Assembly: GCF_036014015.1 (NCBI RefSeq)
Contig: NZ_CP107905.1
Coordinates: 2,232,001 to 2,296,000, forward strand
Reading direction: 5' to 3'
Origin: Streptomyces sp. NBC_00457
GTDB lineage: Bacteria > Actinomycetota > Actinomycetes > Streptomycetales > Streptomycetaceae
DNA: 64,000 nt
Shown here: in pieces, positions 33,783 to 41,288 of the stretch
Layout: each line of letters starts with the position of its first letter
Position numbering within the stretch: position 1 is the first letter of the stretch
Translations under genes and position numbers: made by a program
The notes under the pieces: model-generated
The model's database searches: none
What the model saw: the letters and a program-made list of their open reading frames with translations, nothing else
Told to the model about the DNA's origin: nothing

Positions 33783-33796
33783 TGGGAGCGCTCCCA
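33783..33796. promoter_or_regulatory. Perfect CebR operator
   Basis: TGGGAGCGCTCCCA, identical to the box at 4045, lies 34 bp before the LPMO start codon. It places the LPMO in the same cello-oligosaccharide-controlled regulon as GH6/GH48. Confidence 0.9.
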
Positions 33797-33830
33797 TGAC
33801 AGCCTTGCAAACTGGAAGGAGTCCCCCCAC

Positions 33831-34505
33831 ATGCGCACACAGAGCCCGTTAGCCGGGCGTTCGCGGTTGTTCCTCCGCCGGCCTCTCCAGGCGCTCGTCA
33901 TGCTGTTCGCCGTGGTTGTCGGCGCACTCACCTGGTCGGCCCCCGCCCAGGCTCACGGCACCATCGCCGACCCCGCCTCCCGCGCGTACCAGTGCTGGAA
34001 GACGTGGGGCAGCAACCACACGAACCCGGCCATGCAGACTGAAGACCCCATGTGTTGGCAGGCCTTCCAGGCCAACCCCGACACCATGTGGAACTGGATG
34101 AGCGCGCTCCGCGACGGCCTCGGTGGCCAGTTCGAGGCGCGGACCCCCGACGGGACGCTCTGCAGCAACAACCTCTCGAGGAACGACAGCCTGAACAGGC
34201 CCGGGCAGTGGAAGACCACCACCGTCGGCAACAACTTCTCGGTCCACCTGTACGACCAGGCGTCCCACGGTGCCGACTACTTCAAGGTCTACGTGAGCAA
34301 GCAGGGCTTCGACCCCAAGACCCAGAGCCTGGGCTGGGGCAACCTCGACTTCATCACGCAGACCGGCCGCTTCGCCCCGGCGCAGGACATCACGTTCCCC
34401 GTCCAGACCTCCGGCTACACCGGACACCACATCCTGTTCGTGATCTGGCAGGCCTCGCACCTCGACCAGGCCTACATGTGGTGCAGCGACGTGAACTTCG
34501 GCTGA
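33831..34505 (+). CDS. Secreted AA10 lytic polysaccharide monooxygenase
   Basis: A 224-aa copper enzyme that cleaves crystalline polysaccharide oxidatively. The signal peptide ends at APAQA, leaving the mature N-terminal His (HGTIADPASRAYQCW), the first histidine-brace ligand. The second is probably the His of ADPxxx...DYFKVYVSKQG-side loop GYTGHHILFVIWQ, where GHH carries the AA10 ligand pair region. The C-terminal LDQAYMWCSDVNFG matches the family end, and no CBM is attached. Given the CebR box and cellulase neighbours the substrate is more likely cellulose than chitin, though the single-domain form and HGTI start are also seen in chitin-active enzymes. GGAAGGAG precedes the ATG. Confidence 0.92.
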   Translation: MRTQSPLAGRSRLFLRRPLQALVMLFAVVVGALTWSAPAQAHGTIADPASRAYQCWKTWGSNHTNPAMQTEDPMCWQAFQANPDTMWNWMSALRDGLGGQFEARTPDGTLCSNNLSRNDSLNRPGQWKTTTVGNNFSVHLYDQASHGADYFKVYVSKQGFDPKTQSLGWGNLDFITQTGRFAPAQDITFPVQTSGYTGHHILFVIWQASHLDQAYMWCSDVNFG

Positions 34506-34524
34506 GCCGCCGTCCGGCCGACCG

Positions 34525-34574
34525 AGCCCCGTCGGGCCAGGGGACCCATGTGGTCACCCTGCCCCGACGGGGCT
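34525..34574. terminator. Bidirectional terminator after the LPMO gene
   Basis: A 12-bp perfect stem AGCCCCGTCGGG / CCCGACGGGGCT, one mismatch, then a further 5 bp CAGGG / CCCTG. It lies between the convergent stops at 34505 and 34585. Confidence 0.8.
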
Positions 34575-34584
34575 TCCTGCGCTC

Positions 34585-35655
34585 CTAGCTGTCGAGAACC
34601 CGCGATCCCCCGATGGGGAGGTCCCATAGGTCCTCGCGCGCCAGTCTCGCCCTTTCCCACGCCGCCCTCACCCGCTTCAGCGGTTCCAGTACCGGTTCCG
34701 CCGAGAGCACGAATGTGCCCCAGTGCATGGGGGCCATCCGTCGCGCTCCCAGGTCCTGGGTTGCCCGGACCGCCTCCTCCGGGTCGCAGTGGACGTCGCT
34801 GAGCCACCAGCGGGGGTTGTAGGCGCCGATGGGCATGAGGGTCAGGTCGATTCCGGGGTAGCGGTGGCCGATGCGGGTGAACCAGTGGCCGTAGCCGGTG
34901 TCGCCGGCGAAGTGGATGCGGTGACCGTCGGGGGCGGTGAGGACCCAGCCGCCCCACAGGGAGCGGCAGGTGTCGGTGAGGGTGCGCTTGGACCAGTGGT
35001 GGGCGGGCACGAAGTCGAAGCGGGTGCCCTGGAGTTCGGCGGCCTCCCACCAGTCGAGCTCGGTGACGCAGGTGAAGCGGCGGCGGTGGAACCAGCGGCC
35101 GAGGCCGGCGGGTACGAACATCGGGGTGTCGCGCGGGAGGCGGCTCAGGGTGGGGGCGTCCAGGTGGTCGTAATGGTTGTGGCTGATGACGACCGCGTCC
35201 ACCCGGCCCAGCACGTCCCAGTCGATGCCCACCGGGGTGATGCGGGCGGGGGTGCCGAGGATGCGGCGGGACCAGACCGGGTCGGTGAGGACGGTGAGTC
35301 CGCCGATCTGGACGACCCAACTGGCGTGTCCCGCCCAGGAGACGGCGACCGTGCGCGCGTCGGCCCGGGGCAGCGGGGCGGGCTCGAAGGGCAGGCGCGG
35401 GATGTCGGCGAGGCCTTCCTTGTCCGGGCGGACGGCGCCCTCCCGGGCGAAGCGGGCGACGGACTTGAGGCCGGGCAGCGGGGCGGTCAGCCGGTCGTGG
35501 AACGTCCGCGGCCAGACGCGGCGTTCGCCCAGCGGGCGGGGTTCGGCGAGGGGCGGGAACGGAGGTGCGAAGGGGGACGGGGACGCCGGAACGCTTGCAT
35601 CCCGGGTGGGCGAATTCGTGGTGGTCGACGTGGGTGACTCGGACTGCTGCGTCAT
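34585..35655 (-). CDS. MBL-fold hydrolase (NAPE-PLD/RomA-like)
   Basis: A 356-aa protein. After a Pro/Ser-rich N-terminal stretch of about 45 residues comes the LADIPRLPF segment and then the MBL domain: VSWAGHASWVVQIGG, the metal motif ISHNHYDHLD near residue 160, the HFAGDTGYG Asp near residue 242 and a late His in MAPMHWGTF. This pattern fits the RomA/NAPE-hydrolysing phospholipase D-like subgroup. It is preceded by a PLP enzyme gene with ATGA overlap, so the two are one operon. Substrates are unknown. Confidence 0.88.
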   Translation of the reverse strand: MTQQSESPTSTTTNSPTRDASVPASPSPFAPPFPPLAEPRPLGERRVWPRTFHDRLTAPLPGLKSVARFAREGAVRPDKEGLADIPRLPFEPAPLPRADARTVAVSWAGHASWVVQIGGLTVLTDPVWSRRILGTPARITPVGIDWDVLGRVDAVVISHNHYDHLDAPTLSRLPRDTPMFVPAGLGRWFHRRRFTCVTELDWWEAAELQGTRFDFVPAHHWSKRTLTDTCRSLWGGWVLTAPDGHRIHFAGDTGYGHWFTRIGHRYPGIDLTLMPIGAYNPRWWLSDVHCDPEEAVRATQDLGARRMAPMHWGTFVLSAEPVLEPLKRVRAAWERARLAREDLWDLPIGGSRVLDS

Positions 35656-36899
35656 CGCGGAGGCTCCCCTCGCTGAGCGTCGTCGCGGAGATCGTCGAAG
35701 ACCGACTTCAAGTGGATCAACGCACGGTGCACATGTGGCAGTTCCAACGGTGAGGGTGAACTGAGGCATTCCGCGCGCTCGGTGTCCGTTCCGCCGAGCA
35801 ACGGCCCCGTGGACAGCCGTACGCGCAGCGCCCCCAGTTCGTCGCCGAAGCGGTGGCCGCCGGGTGCGGGCATGCCGAGCCGGGCGGCGAGGAAGTCCTC
35901 CAGTTCCTGGGCGTCGCCGACTCCGTGTGCGGTGAGCGCGGGGCGCAACGGGCCCAGGTCGGCGTAGAGATGGCGGCCTGCGTGCGGCGGGCGGGCGAGG
36001 GCGCCCGCCGCGACGACGGCGGCGTGCGCGGCAGCGGCCACGCGCGCGTGCAGGCGTACGGCGGCGGACAGCCGTTGGGACACCGGCTGGGGTTCCGTGA
36101 GCGCGTACGTGGCCGCGGCGGCGACCGGTCCGGCGACGCGGGCGCCGAGAGCGGTGAGCACGTCGAGCACGCGCGCGTGGAGGCCGTCGCCCCTCTCGCC
36201 GGCCGGGAAGCGGGCGACGGCCGCGGGCCAGCCGGGCGGCAGCAGCGCGCCGGCCAGGTCGGTGACGACGGTGACCCGGTCGGGCAGCATCTCGGCGGGA
36301 CTGAGCAGCACGGTGTCGTGCGGGGCGTGCAGGGTGTCGCGCCAGGTCTCGTCGCTGACCAGGTGCAGCCCCTCGCCCTGGGCGGCCTCGACGGTCTCGT
36401 GCAGTGCCTCGGGCGGCGCGACGGTGGCGGTGGGGTCGTCGGCGACGGACAGCACGAGCAGCCGCGGGTCGCCGCCCTCGGCACGGACCCGGCGCACGGT
36501 CTCCAGGAGGGCGTACGGATCCGGGACACCGCCGGACTCGGCCGGTGTCGCCACATGGAAGACGGGTCTGCCCAACAGCCGTGCGTACGGCGCCCACCAG
36601 GCCGCGCACGGCCGCGGCACCAGCACGTCGCCGCCGATGGCGAAGGTCAGCGCGAGCAGCAACGCTGGGGCGCCCGGCGCGGCGACGGCCCGTTCCGGAC
36701 CGGCGGCAAGGCCCCGCCGCTCCCAGTAGCCGCACGCGGCGTCCAGCAACGCGGGGCCGCCGCCGACCGGCTCGCTGACGGCACGGGTCGCGGCCTCGGC
36801 GAGTACGTCGGAGAGCTCGGGCAGCACGGGCAGCCCGTCGTCCGGGATCGGCGGCCCGTAGCGGACGGGGCCGTGGCCTTCCGAGTCCGTCCGCGGCAT
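35652..36899 (-). CDS. Fold-type I PLP-dependent aminotransferase-like protein
   Basis: A 415-aa protein with aminotransferase class I/II organisation: LLDAACGYWERRGL, VAAPGAPALLLAL (cofactor phosphate loop region), VLVPRPCAAWWAPYARLLGRPVFHV, then LLVLSVADDPTATVAPPE and HLVSDETWRDTL, where the Asp contacts the pyridine nitrogen. At the usual lysine position the sequence reads TVVTDLAGALLPPGW without the canonical S-x-x-K, so the Schiff-base Lys appears to be missing. ATG 36899 has GGGAGGG before it. It is upstream of and coupled to the MBL hydrolase. Confidence 0.8.
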   Translation of the reverse strand: MPRTDSEGHGPVRYGPPIPDDGLPVLPELSDVLAEAATRAVSEPVGGGPALLDAACGYWERRGLAAGPERAVAAPGAPALLLALTFAIGGDVLVPRPCAAWWAPYARLLGRPVFHVATPAESGGVPDPYALLETVRRVRAEGGDPRLLVLSVADDPTATVAPPEALHETVEAAQGEGLHLVSDETWRDTLHAPHDTVLLSPAEMLPDRVTVVTDLAGALLPPGWPAAVARFPAGERGDGLHARVLDVLTALGARVAGPVAAAATYALTEPQPVSQRLSAAVRLHARVAAAAHAAVVAAGALARPPHAGRHLYADLGPLRPALTAHGVGDAQELEDFLAARLGMPAPGGHRFGDELGALRVRLSTGPLLGGTDTERAECLSSPSPLELPHVHRALIHLKSVFDDLRDDAQRGEPPR

Positions 36900-37048
36900 G
36901 GTCCCTCCCGTCCGGTTCGATGTCCCTGGTTCGCCCGTCGTCGACGGGTCGGCGCGGTTGTCGTCCCTGGGCTCTCCGTACCCAGGGTGCCAGTGAGCCA
37001 TGGGGAATCGCTCGAGTTGTGCCGGTCACAGGTGGGTGGTGAGGCGCG

Positions 37049-37960
37049 TCAGTCGTCCTGGGCGGGCGCCTTGCGCCACAGCCGGTACGCGGCACCGCCG
37101 AACGCGCCCACGATCAGCACACCGCCGGCCACCAGCGCGGGCACCGAGTCGTTGAAGGCGCCGCCGTCACCGGCATGCACACCGTGCTCGATCACCGCAC
37201 CGCCGCAGGACGTGTCGTGCGGGTCGGGACAGGGCTTGCTCGTGTGGCACGAAGGGTCCGGCGGCGAGGGACACGGCTGACCGGTGTGGCAGGCGGTGGG
37301 GGTCGGCTCGGGGCAGGGCTTTCCGGTGGGGCAGGCGGTGGGCGTCGGCTCCGGACAAGGCTTGCTCGTGGGGCAGGGGGTGGCCGTCGGCACCGGACAA
37401 GGCTTGCTCGTGGGGCAGGGGGTGGCCGTCGGCACCGGGCAGGGCTTACTCGTGGCGCATGCCGTGTCCAGCGGATCGACGCAGGGCTTGCTGGTGGCGC
37501 AGGTCGGGTCGAGCGGGTCGGCGCACGGGCCGTTGCTGCCACCGCGGGCCACCGTGAACGTGGCGCTCCACGGCGTGCCCTCCGCACCGGGAGCGGCCGG
37601 GCAGGTGCCGTCGACCGTCCACGCGGTGTCGGGGCCGACACCCTCGTCGTCCTCCAGATCCTCGGCCGGAGCGATACGGGCGGTGCCGGAGTAGGCGGGC
37701 CCGGACACCTCGTCCTCGTTGCCGACGACCCTGCGCAACTGGACGGTGCCCTCTTCGAAGGCGAGCGACGTGGCCTCGACGGCGGCAGGTGCGGGACCCT
37801 CAAGGGGGTCGCAGGAGACCGACACGGTGATGCTGCCGCCCGGGGCCACCTGTCCGGGGCTGACCTCCGCGGCCGGATCCGCGAAGGCGGCCGCGGCGGC
37901 GATGACCGGGAGAAACCCGGCCAGAGCGGCGACGGACAGGGCACGGACGGTGCGGCGCAT
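37049..37960 (-). CDS. Secreted Cys-repeat protein with C-terminal membrane anchor
   Basis: A 303-aa exported protein of unknown role. The signal peptide is about 1-28 (AAAAAFADP). An Ig-like, acidic domain with two Cys occupies about 30-140. Seven exact-length 14-residue repeats (154-251) of the form C-x-T-[SG]-[KQ]-P-C-x-x-P-x-x-x-x follow. A membrane helix comes next (about 275-295, ALVAGGVLIVGAFGGAA) with a short basic tail. There is no LPxTG motif, so it is held by the helix. AAGGAG precedes the ATG. It probably forms an extended, possibly disulfide-bonded stalk on the cell surface. Monocistronic. Confidence 0.82.
   Translation of the reverse strand: MRRTVRALSVAALAGFLPVIAAAAAFADPAAEVSPGQVAPGGSITVSVSCDPLEGPAPAAVEATSLAFEEGTVQLRRVVGNEDEVSGPAYSGTARIAPAEDLEDDEGVGPDTAWTVDGTCPAAPGAEGTPWSATFTVARGGSNGPCADPLDPTCATSKPCVDPLDTACATSKPCPVPTATPCPTSKPCPVPTATPCPTSKPCPEPTPTACPTGKPCPEPTPTACHTGQPCPSPPDPSCHTSKPCPDPHDTSCGGAVIEHGVHAGDGGAFNDSVPALVAGGVLIVGAFGGAAYRLWRKAPAQDD
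37208..37501 (-). repeat. Seven 42-bp in-frame tandem repeats
   Basis: 294 bp is exactly 7 x 42 bp, encoding residues 154-251 of the secreted protein. The middle units are nearly identical at DNA level (two adjacent copies around 37345-37450), which points to recent duplication or gene conversion. Expect length variation between strains. Confidence 0.85.
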
Positions 37961-38119
37961 GGGGTGCACTCCTTCGGCCGACGGCTGCGGGGGCGCGATG
38001 ATCGTGCCCCCACCGCCATCACAGCCCGCCCACCCCCACACCGCGCGCGGCAGGACCCCATTCGCGGGACGAGCTAGCCCGACCGGGTGATGAGAGGTTT
38101 GCGACAGGCGGCGGGGTCA

Positions 38120-38171
38120 GCGCCCCGAAGGGGCGCGGGGAACTGCGCGACCAGCCCCCACCGGCCCGCAG
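38120..38171 (+). repeat. Dispersed 3'-end repeat, copy 6
   Basis: The most complete short form: hairpin GCGCCCC-GAA-GGGGCGC, core GGGGAACTGCG then CGACCAGCC and GGCCCGCAG. It lies 37 bp downstream of the leftward GAF-ANTAR gene (stop 38208). Confidence 0.75.
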
Positions 38172-38207
38172 ACGGAAGACGGCCCATCGCGGCACCCCCC
38201 AGAGCGC

Positions 38208-38924
38208 TCAGTTCAGCAGCGCCACCAGATCCCCCTCCAACCCCCGCCCCCGCCGCTCCACAACCGCCGACGCCACATCGACGAGCTTCCGGTTCGTGGT
38301 CTGCGAGATACGCCGCAGAATGCCGAACGCGGCGTCCGCGTCGCACCCCAGGACATGCATGATGATGCCGCACGCCTGGTCGACGACCGGCCGGGACCGC
38401 AGCGCCGCGCCGAGTTGGTCGAGCTCGGTGAGCGCGGCCCGGTAGGACTGGTCGCGCACCAGGCACTCCGCGGCGAAGTCACCGAGCGCCCGGGCGGGCC
38501 CGCGCGGGGCGTCCTCGAGGGTGCCCGGGCGGAAGCTGTAGAGACTCAGGGTCACCGTCAGCCCGGCACGGCGGATGGGGAGCGTCACACTGGATCGCAC
38601 CCCCGAGTCCAGCGCCAGGGCCCGGTACTGCGGCCATCGCTCCTCGCGCAGCAGATCCGTCGAGTCGACGGGCGCCCCGCGTTCGAGGGCGGCGGGGATG
38701 GGCCCCTCCCCGGAGCGCATCTGCACCGCGACGAGCGCGGCCAGGTCGGGATGTGTGACCGCCGCCGGTCGTTCGGGGCTGCCCTCGATGACGCTGCTGC
38801 TCGCTCCGCAGCAGTCGGCGGTGCAGCGGGCGGCCTGCTCGACCAGTTCGGACAGCCGTCGGCCGGGGAGCGTGGACTCTGCGGACTCCGCGCCCCAGCG
38901 GCCGGTGTCCTGGGTGTCCGGCAT
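38208..38924 (-). CDS. GAF-ANTAR domain regulator
   Basis: A 238-aa protein. A GAF-like sensor domain occupies about 20-160 (SVTLPIRRAGLTVTLSLYSF). It is followed by an ANTAR RNA-binding domain about 170-230, recognised by LGAALRSRPVVDQACGIIM, the CDADAAFGILRRISQ helix and NRKLVDVASAVV. ANTAR proteins act as antiterminators by binding paired RNA hexaloop hairpins; actinomycetes have many GAF-ANTAR proteins of unknown target. No histidine kinase or target leader is evident. It is divergent from the PAS/GAF gene, with which it shares a 128-bp upstream region. Confidence 0.9.
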   Translation of the reverse strand: MPDTQDTGRWGAESAESTLPGRRLSELVEQAARCTADCCGASSSVIEGSPERPAAVTHPDLAALVAVQMRSGEGPIPAALERGAPVDSTDLLREERWPQYRALALDSGVRSSVTLPIRRAGLTVTLSLYSFRPGTLEDAPRGPARALGDFAAECLVRDQSYRAALTELDQLGAALRSRPVVDQACGIIMHVLGCDADAAFGILRRISQTTNRKLVDVASAVVERRGRGLEGDLVALLN

Positions 38925-39040
38925 TGTGCCCTCCTCCTCTTCCCCTCGGCTGCCCCGTCGAGTTGGCCGGGAAACAGCGGGCGAGAGCCGGAGCGAGTCG
39001 CTCGTCGGACTCCGGTGGCCCTGGGCGCCGTACCGCGCGC

Positions 39041-39046
39041 TAGGTT
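39041..39046 (+). promoter_or_regulatory. -10 box of a leaderless promoter
   Basis: TAGGTT ends 6 bp before the A of the ATG at 39053, so transcription should begin at or next to the start codon. No Shine-Dalgarno is present, in agreement. A good -35 was not seen. Confidence 0.5.
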
Positions 39047-39052
39047 CGTCGC

Positions 39053-40171
39053 ATGACCCAGACGGAGGAGTTCGGTGAAGAACTCGCGGATTTCGTGCGC
39101 CGCGTCGCAGAGCTGAAGGCGGCGCGGTCGGCTTCGGGCGGCGACCTGCCCACCGTACTGGATGCGGCGATCTTCGAACTCGACCATGTGGCCGACCAGT
39201 TGTGGCCGTGGTATCAGCGGCTGTCCACCGTCGGCGGCTCCCGCCCGGCCGCCGCCGACCGCCAGGAACAGCAGCTGCTGCGGACGGTGTTCCAGCGCCT
39301 GCCGCTGCCGGTCGCGCTGGTGGACCGGGAGACCGTGGTGCGCCGGATGAACTTCGCGGCGACCGCCTTCACCGGCGTCCGCGCCGGCTTTGCGACGGGC
39401 CGGCCCCTGACGGGCTTCCTGGTCCACGCCGACCGGGCGGCGTTCCGCTCCCAGGCGGCGGCCGTGGCCCGCGGCGAAGGCGACCGCAGCCTCACCGTCC
39501 ACCTCCAACGGCGCCCGGCCGAGCCGGTGCACGTGACCCTGACCGCCGTACGACCGACGGGCGAGCCACGCCCCACGGTACTGGTCCTCCTACAGCCCGA
39601 CGGACATGGTGTGCCCGCCTCACCAGTACCGGACACGACCACCACGGGCCAAGTCCCCGACCTCGCCGAAGCCACCCGGCACGCATCCCTGATGGACCTG
39701 CTGGACGCCATGACGACGGCCTTGCTCACGTCCCCGCCCGAACAGACCCTTCACCGGGCCGCCCAGGTACTCCACGGACGTTTCGCCGACTGGGTGATAG
39801 CCGACGCGGGGGCCGCCCGCCTGTCCCGTACGACGGTGTTCGCACCGTCGGAGAAGGAGGCAGACGCGCTGATGGCATTGGATCCGGCCGATTCTCCCCT
39901 GGTCGCCGAGGCGGCACGGGGCGGCGCCCCGGCACTCCAGGTACGCCCCGAGGATCCGGACGCCCTGGGCCGGGACGCCTCAGGCGCCCCGGTCCTCGCC
40001 CAGGCGAACGTCACCTCACTGCTCTGCGTCCCCCTGACCACAGACGGCACGGTCCACGGCGTCCTCACACTCCTGCGCTGCGGAGCCCGCCTGGCCTTCT
40101 CCATGGCAGAAGCACAAGCGATGGACATGATGTCCCGCCACATAACACTCCGGCTCACGAAAACGCCGTAA
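39053..40171 (+). CDS. PAS/GAF sensor protein
   Basis: A 372-aa cytosolic protein. A helical N-terminus of about 75 residues is followed by a PAS-like domain (about 80-185, LPLPVALVDRETVVRRMNFAATAFTG) and a GAF domain (about 210-365, PVLAQANVTSLLCVPLTTDGTVHGVLTLLR). No output domain (phosphatase, kinase, HTH) is present, so it may sense a ligand or light for a partner such as the divergent GAF-ANTAR protein. It looks like the N-terminal half of the PAS-GAF-PP2C phosphatases common in Streptomyces, without the PP2C part. Its stop codon lies inside the seventh dispersed repeat. Confidence 0.85.
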   Translation: MTQTEEFGEELADFVRRVAELKAARSASGGDLPTVLDAAIFELDHVADQLWPWYQRLSTVGGSRPAAADRQEQQLLRTVFQRLPLPVALVDRETVVRRMNFAATAFTGVRAGFATGRPLTGFLVHADRAAFRSQAAAVARGEGDRSLTVHLQRRPAEPVHVTLTAVRPTGEPRPTVLVLLQPDGHGVPASPVPDTTTTGQVPDLAEATRHASLMDLLDAMTTALLTSPPEQTLHRAAQVLHGRFADWVIADAGAARLSRTTVFAPSEKEADALMALDPADSPLVAEAARGGAPALQVRPEDPDALGRDASGAPVLAQANVTSLLCVPLTTDGTVHGVLTLLRCGARLAFSMAEAQAMDMMSRHITLRLTKTP

Positions 40172-40221
40172 GGGGCGCGGGGAACTGCGCGACCAGCCAC
40201 AACGAGGCAGCAAGACCGCAG
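40164..40221 (+). repeat. Dispersed 3'-end repeat, copy 7
   Basis: CGCCGTAAGGGGCGCGGGG then AACTGCG, CGACCAGCCACAACG and GCAAGACCGCAG. The hairpin has decayed on one arm, and its TAA is the stop codon of the PAS/GAF gene. The repeat sits between this stop and the convergent sigma factor gene. Confidence 0.7.
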
Positions 40222-40251
40222 ATCACCGCACCCCCACGGCGAAACCCGGAA

Positions 40252-41046
40252 CTAAGCCGCGTCCTGCAGCACCTGATCCCGCACCCGCGTGCAGCACCGG
40301 CTGATCAGCCGAGACACATGCATCTGCGAGATACCGAGCTGCTCAGCGATCCGGCTCTGCGTCATGTCCCCGAAGAACCGCATGTACAGAATGGCCCGCT
40401 CCCGCTCCGGCAGCGCCGCCAGCCGGTGCCGTACGGCCTCACGGTCCACGACCGTGTCCAGCGCGGGGTCGGACGTGCCGAGGGCGTCGCCCAGGGAGTA
40501 CCCGTCCTCGCTGCCGGGCAGCTCCGCGTCCAGGGACAGGGCCGTGAAGCTCTCCAGGGCCTCCAGGCCCACCAGCACGTCCTCTTCGCTCATGTTCGCG
40601 TGCTCGGCGATCGCGGCCACGGTGGGCCGCTGGCCGGACACGGTCTGCGACAGGTCCTGGACGGCGAACCGGACCCGGTTGCGCAGATCCTGGACCCGGC
40701 GCGGCACGTGCAGCGTCCACATGTGGTCGCGGAAGTGCCGCTTGATCTCTCCGGTGATGGTCGGTACGGCATAGCTCTCGAAGGCGTTGCCGCGTGCGGG
40801 GTCGTACCGGTCGACGGCCTTGACCAGGCCGAGGGCCGCGACCTGACGCAGGTCGTCAAAACTCTCGCCGCGGCTGCGGAAGCGTCCGGCGAGCCGGTCG
40901 GCCATGGGCAGCCACGCCTCGACGATCTCGTCACGGAGCGTGTCGCGCTGCGGTCCAGGCGGCAGCGTGGTCAGCTTGCGGAAGGCCTCCGCCGTGTCGG
41001 GGGCGTCGTCGTGCGGGTGGTGCTTCGCGCTCACTTGAGTGGGCAT
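40252..41046 (-). CDS. SigB/SigF-family RNA polymerase sigma factor
   Basis: A 264-aa stress-type sigma-70 group 3 factor. Region 2 is about 40-110 (FDDLRQVAALGLVKAVDRYDP, FESYAVPTITGEIKRHFRD), region 3 about 115-190, and region 4 about 205-255 with LPERERAILYMRFFGDMTQSRIAEQLGISQMHVSRLI as -35 recognition helices. The N-terminal 20 residues are variable. No anti-sigma gene is adjacent, although these factors are normally held by RsbW-like proteins. Candidate target promoters of this class lie 0.2-4.5 kb to the right. ATG 41046 is chosen; it has a weak ribosome site. Confidence 0.92.
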   Translation of the reverse strand: MPTQVSAKHHPHDDAPDTAEAFRKLTTLPPGPQRDTLRDEIVEAWLPMADRLAGRFRSRGESFDDLRQVAALGLVKAVDRYDPARGNAFESYAVPTITGEIKRHFRDHMWTLHVPRRVQDLRNRVRFAVQDLSQTVSGQRPTVAAIAEHANMSEEDVLVGLEALESFTALSLDAELPGSEDGYSLGDALGTSDPALDTVVDREAVRHRLAALPERERAILYMRFFGDMTQSRIAEQLGISQMHVSRLISRCCTRVRDQVLQDAA

Positions 41047-41219
41047 GATGCGCCACAACTCCCTTGGTTGCGCTCTGGCTTGGACGGTAACCGTGGGAGC
41101 GTGGCCGCACTCGGACAGCGCGGCCGTGGCGGCGAGAGCGCCGCTCCCACGGACGTGCCTCCTGTCCGAAGCACTGGTACTTCGCCTGCCCGTCTGTCCC
41201 GGCCGCAAACACAGGGCAG

Positions 41220-41243
41220 GTTTTCCGCAGACCCGGCGGGTGA
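41220..41243 (+). promoter_or_regulatory. Candidate SigB-type promoter of the TPP enzyme gene
   Basis: GTTT (41220-41223), N14, GGGTGA (41238-41243). It fits the pattern GNNT-N14-16-GGGTAY except for one -10 base pair position. It lies 46 bp before the start codon. Confidence 0.45.
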
Positions 41244-41288
41244 CTCGGGCTGTGCTGCTGCTGTCGATCCCGAGTCCGGGAGGTCCGT

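Noticed and set aside
37208..37501. Possible CRISPR or minisatellite array
   Set aside because: The 42-bp units are direct, in frame and without spacers; they encode protein repeats.
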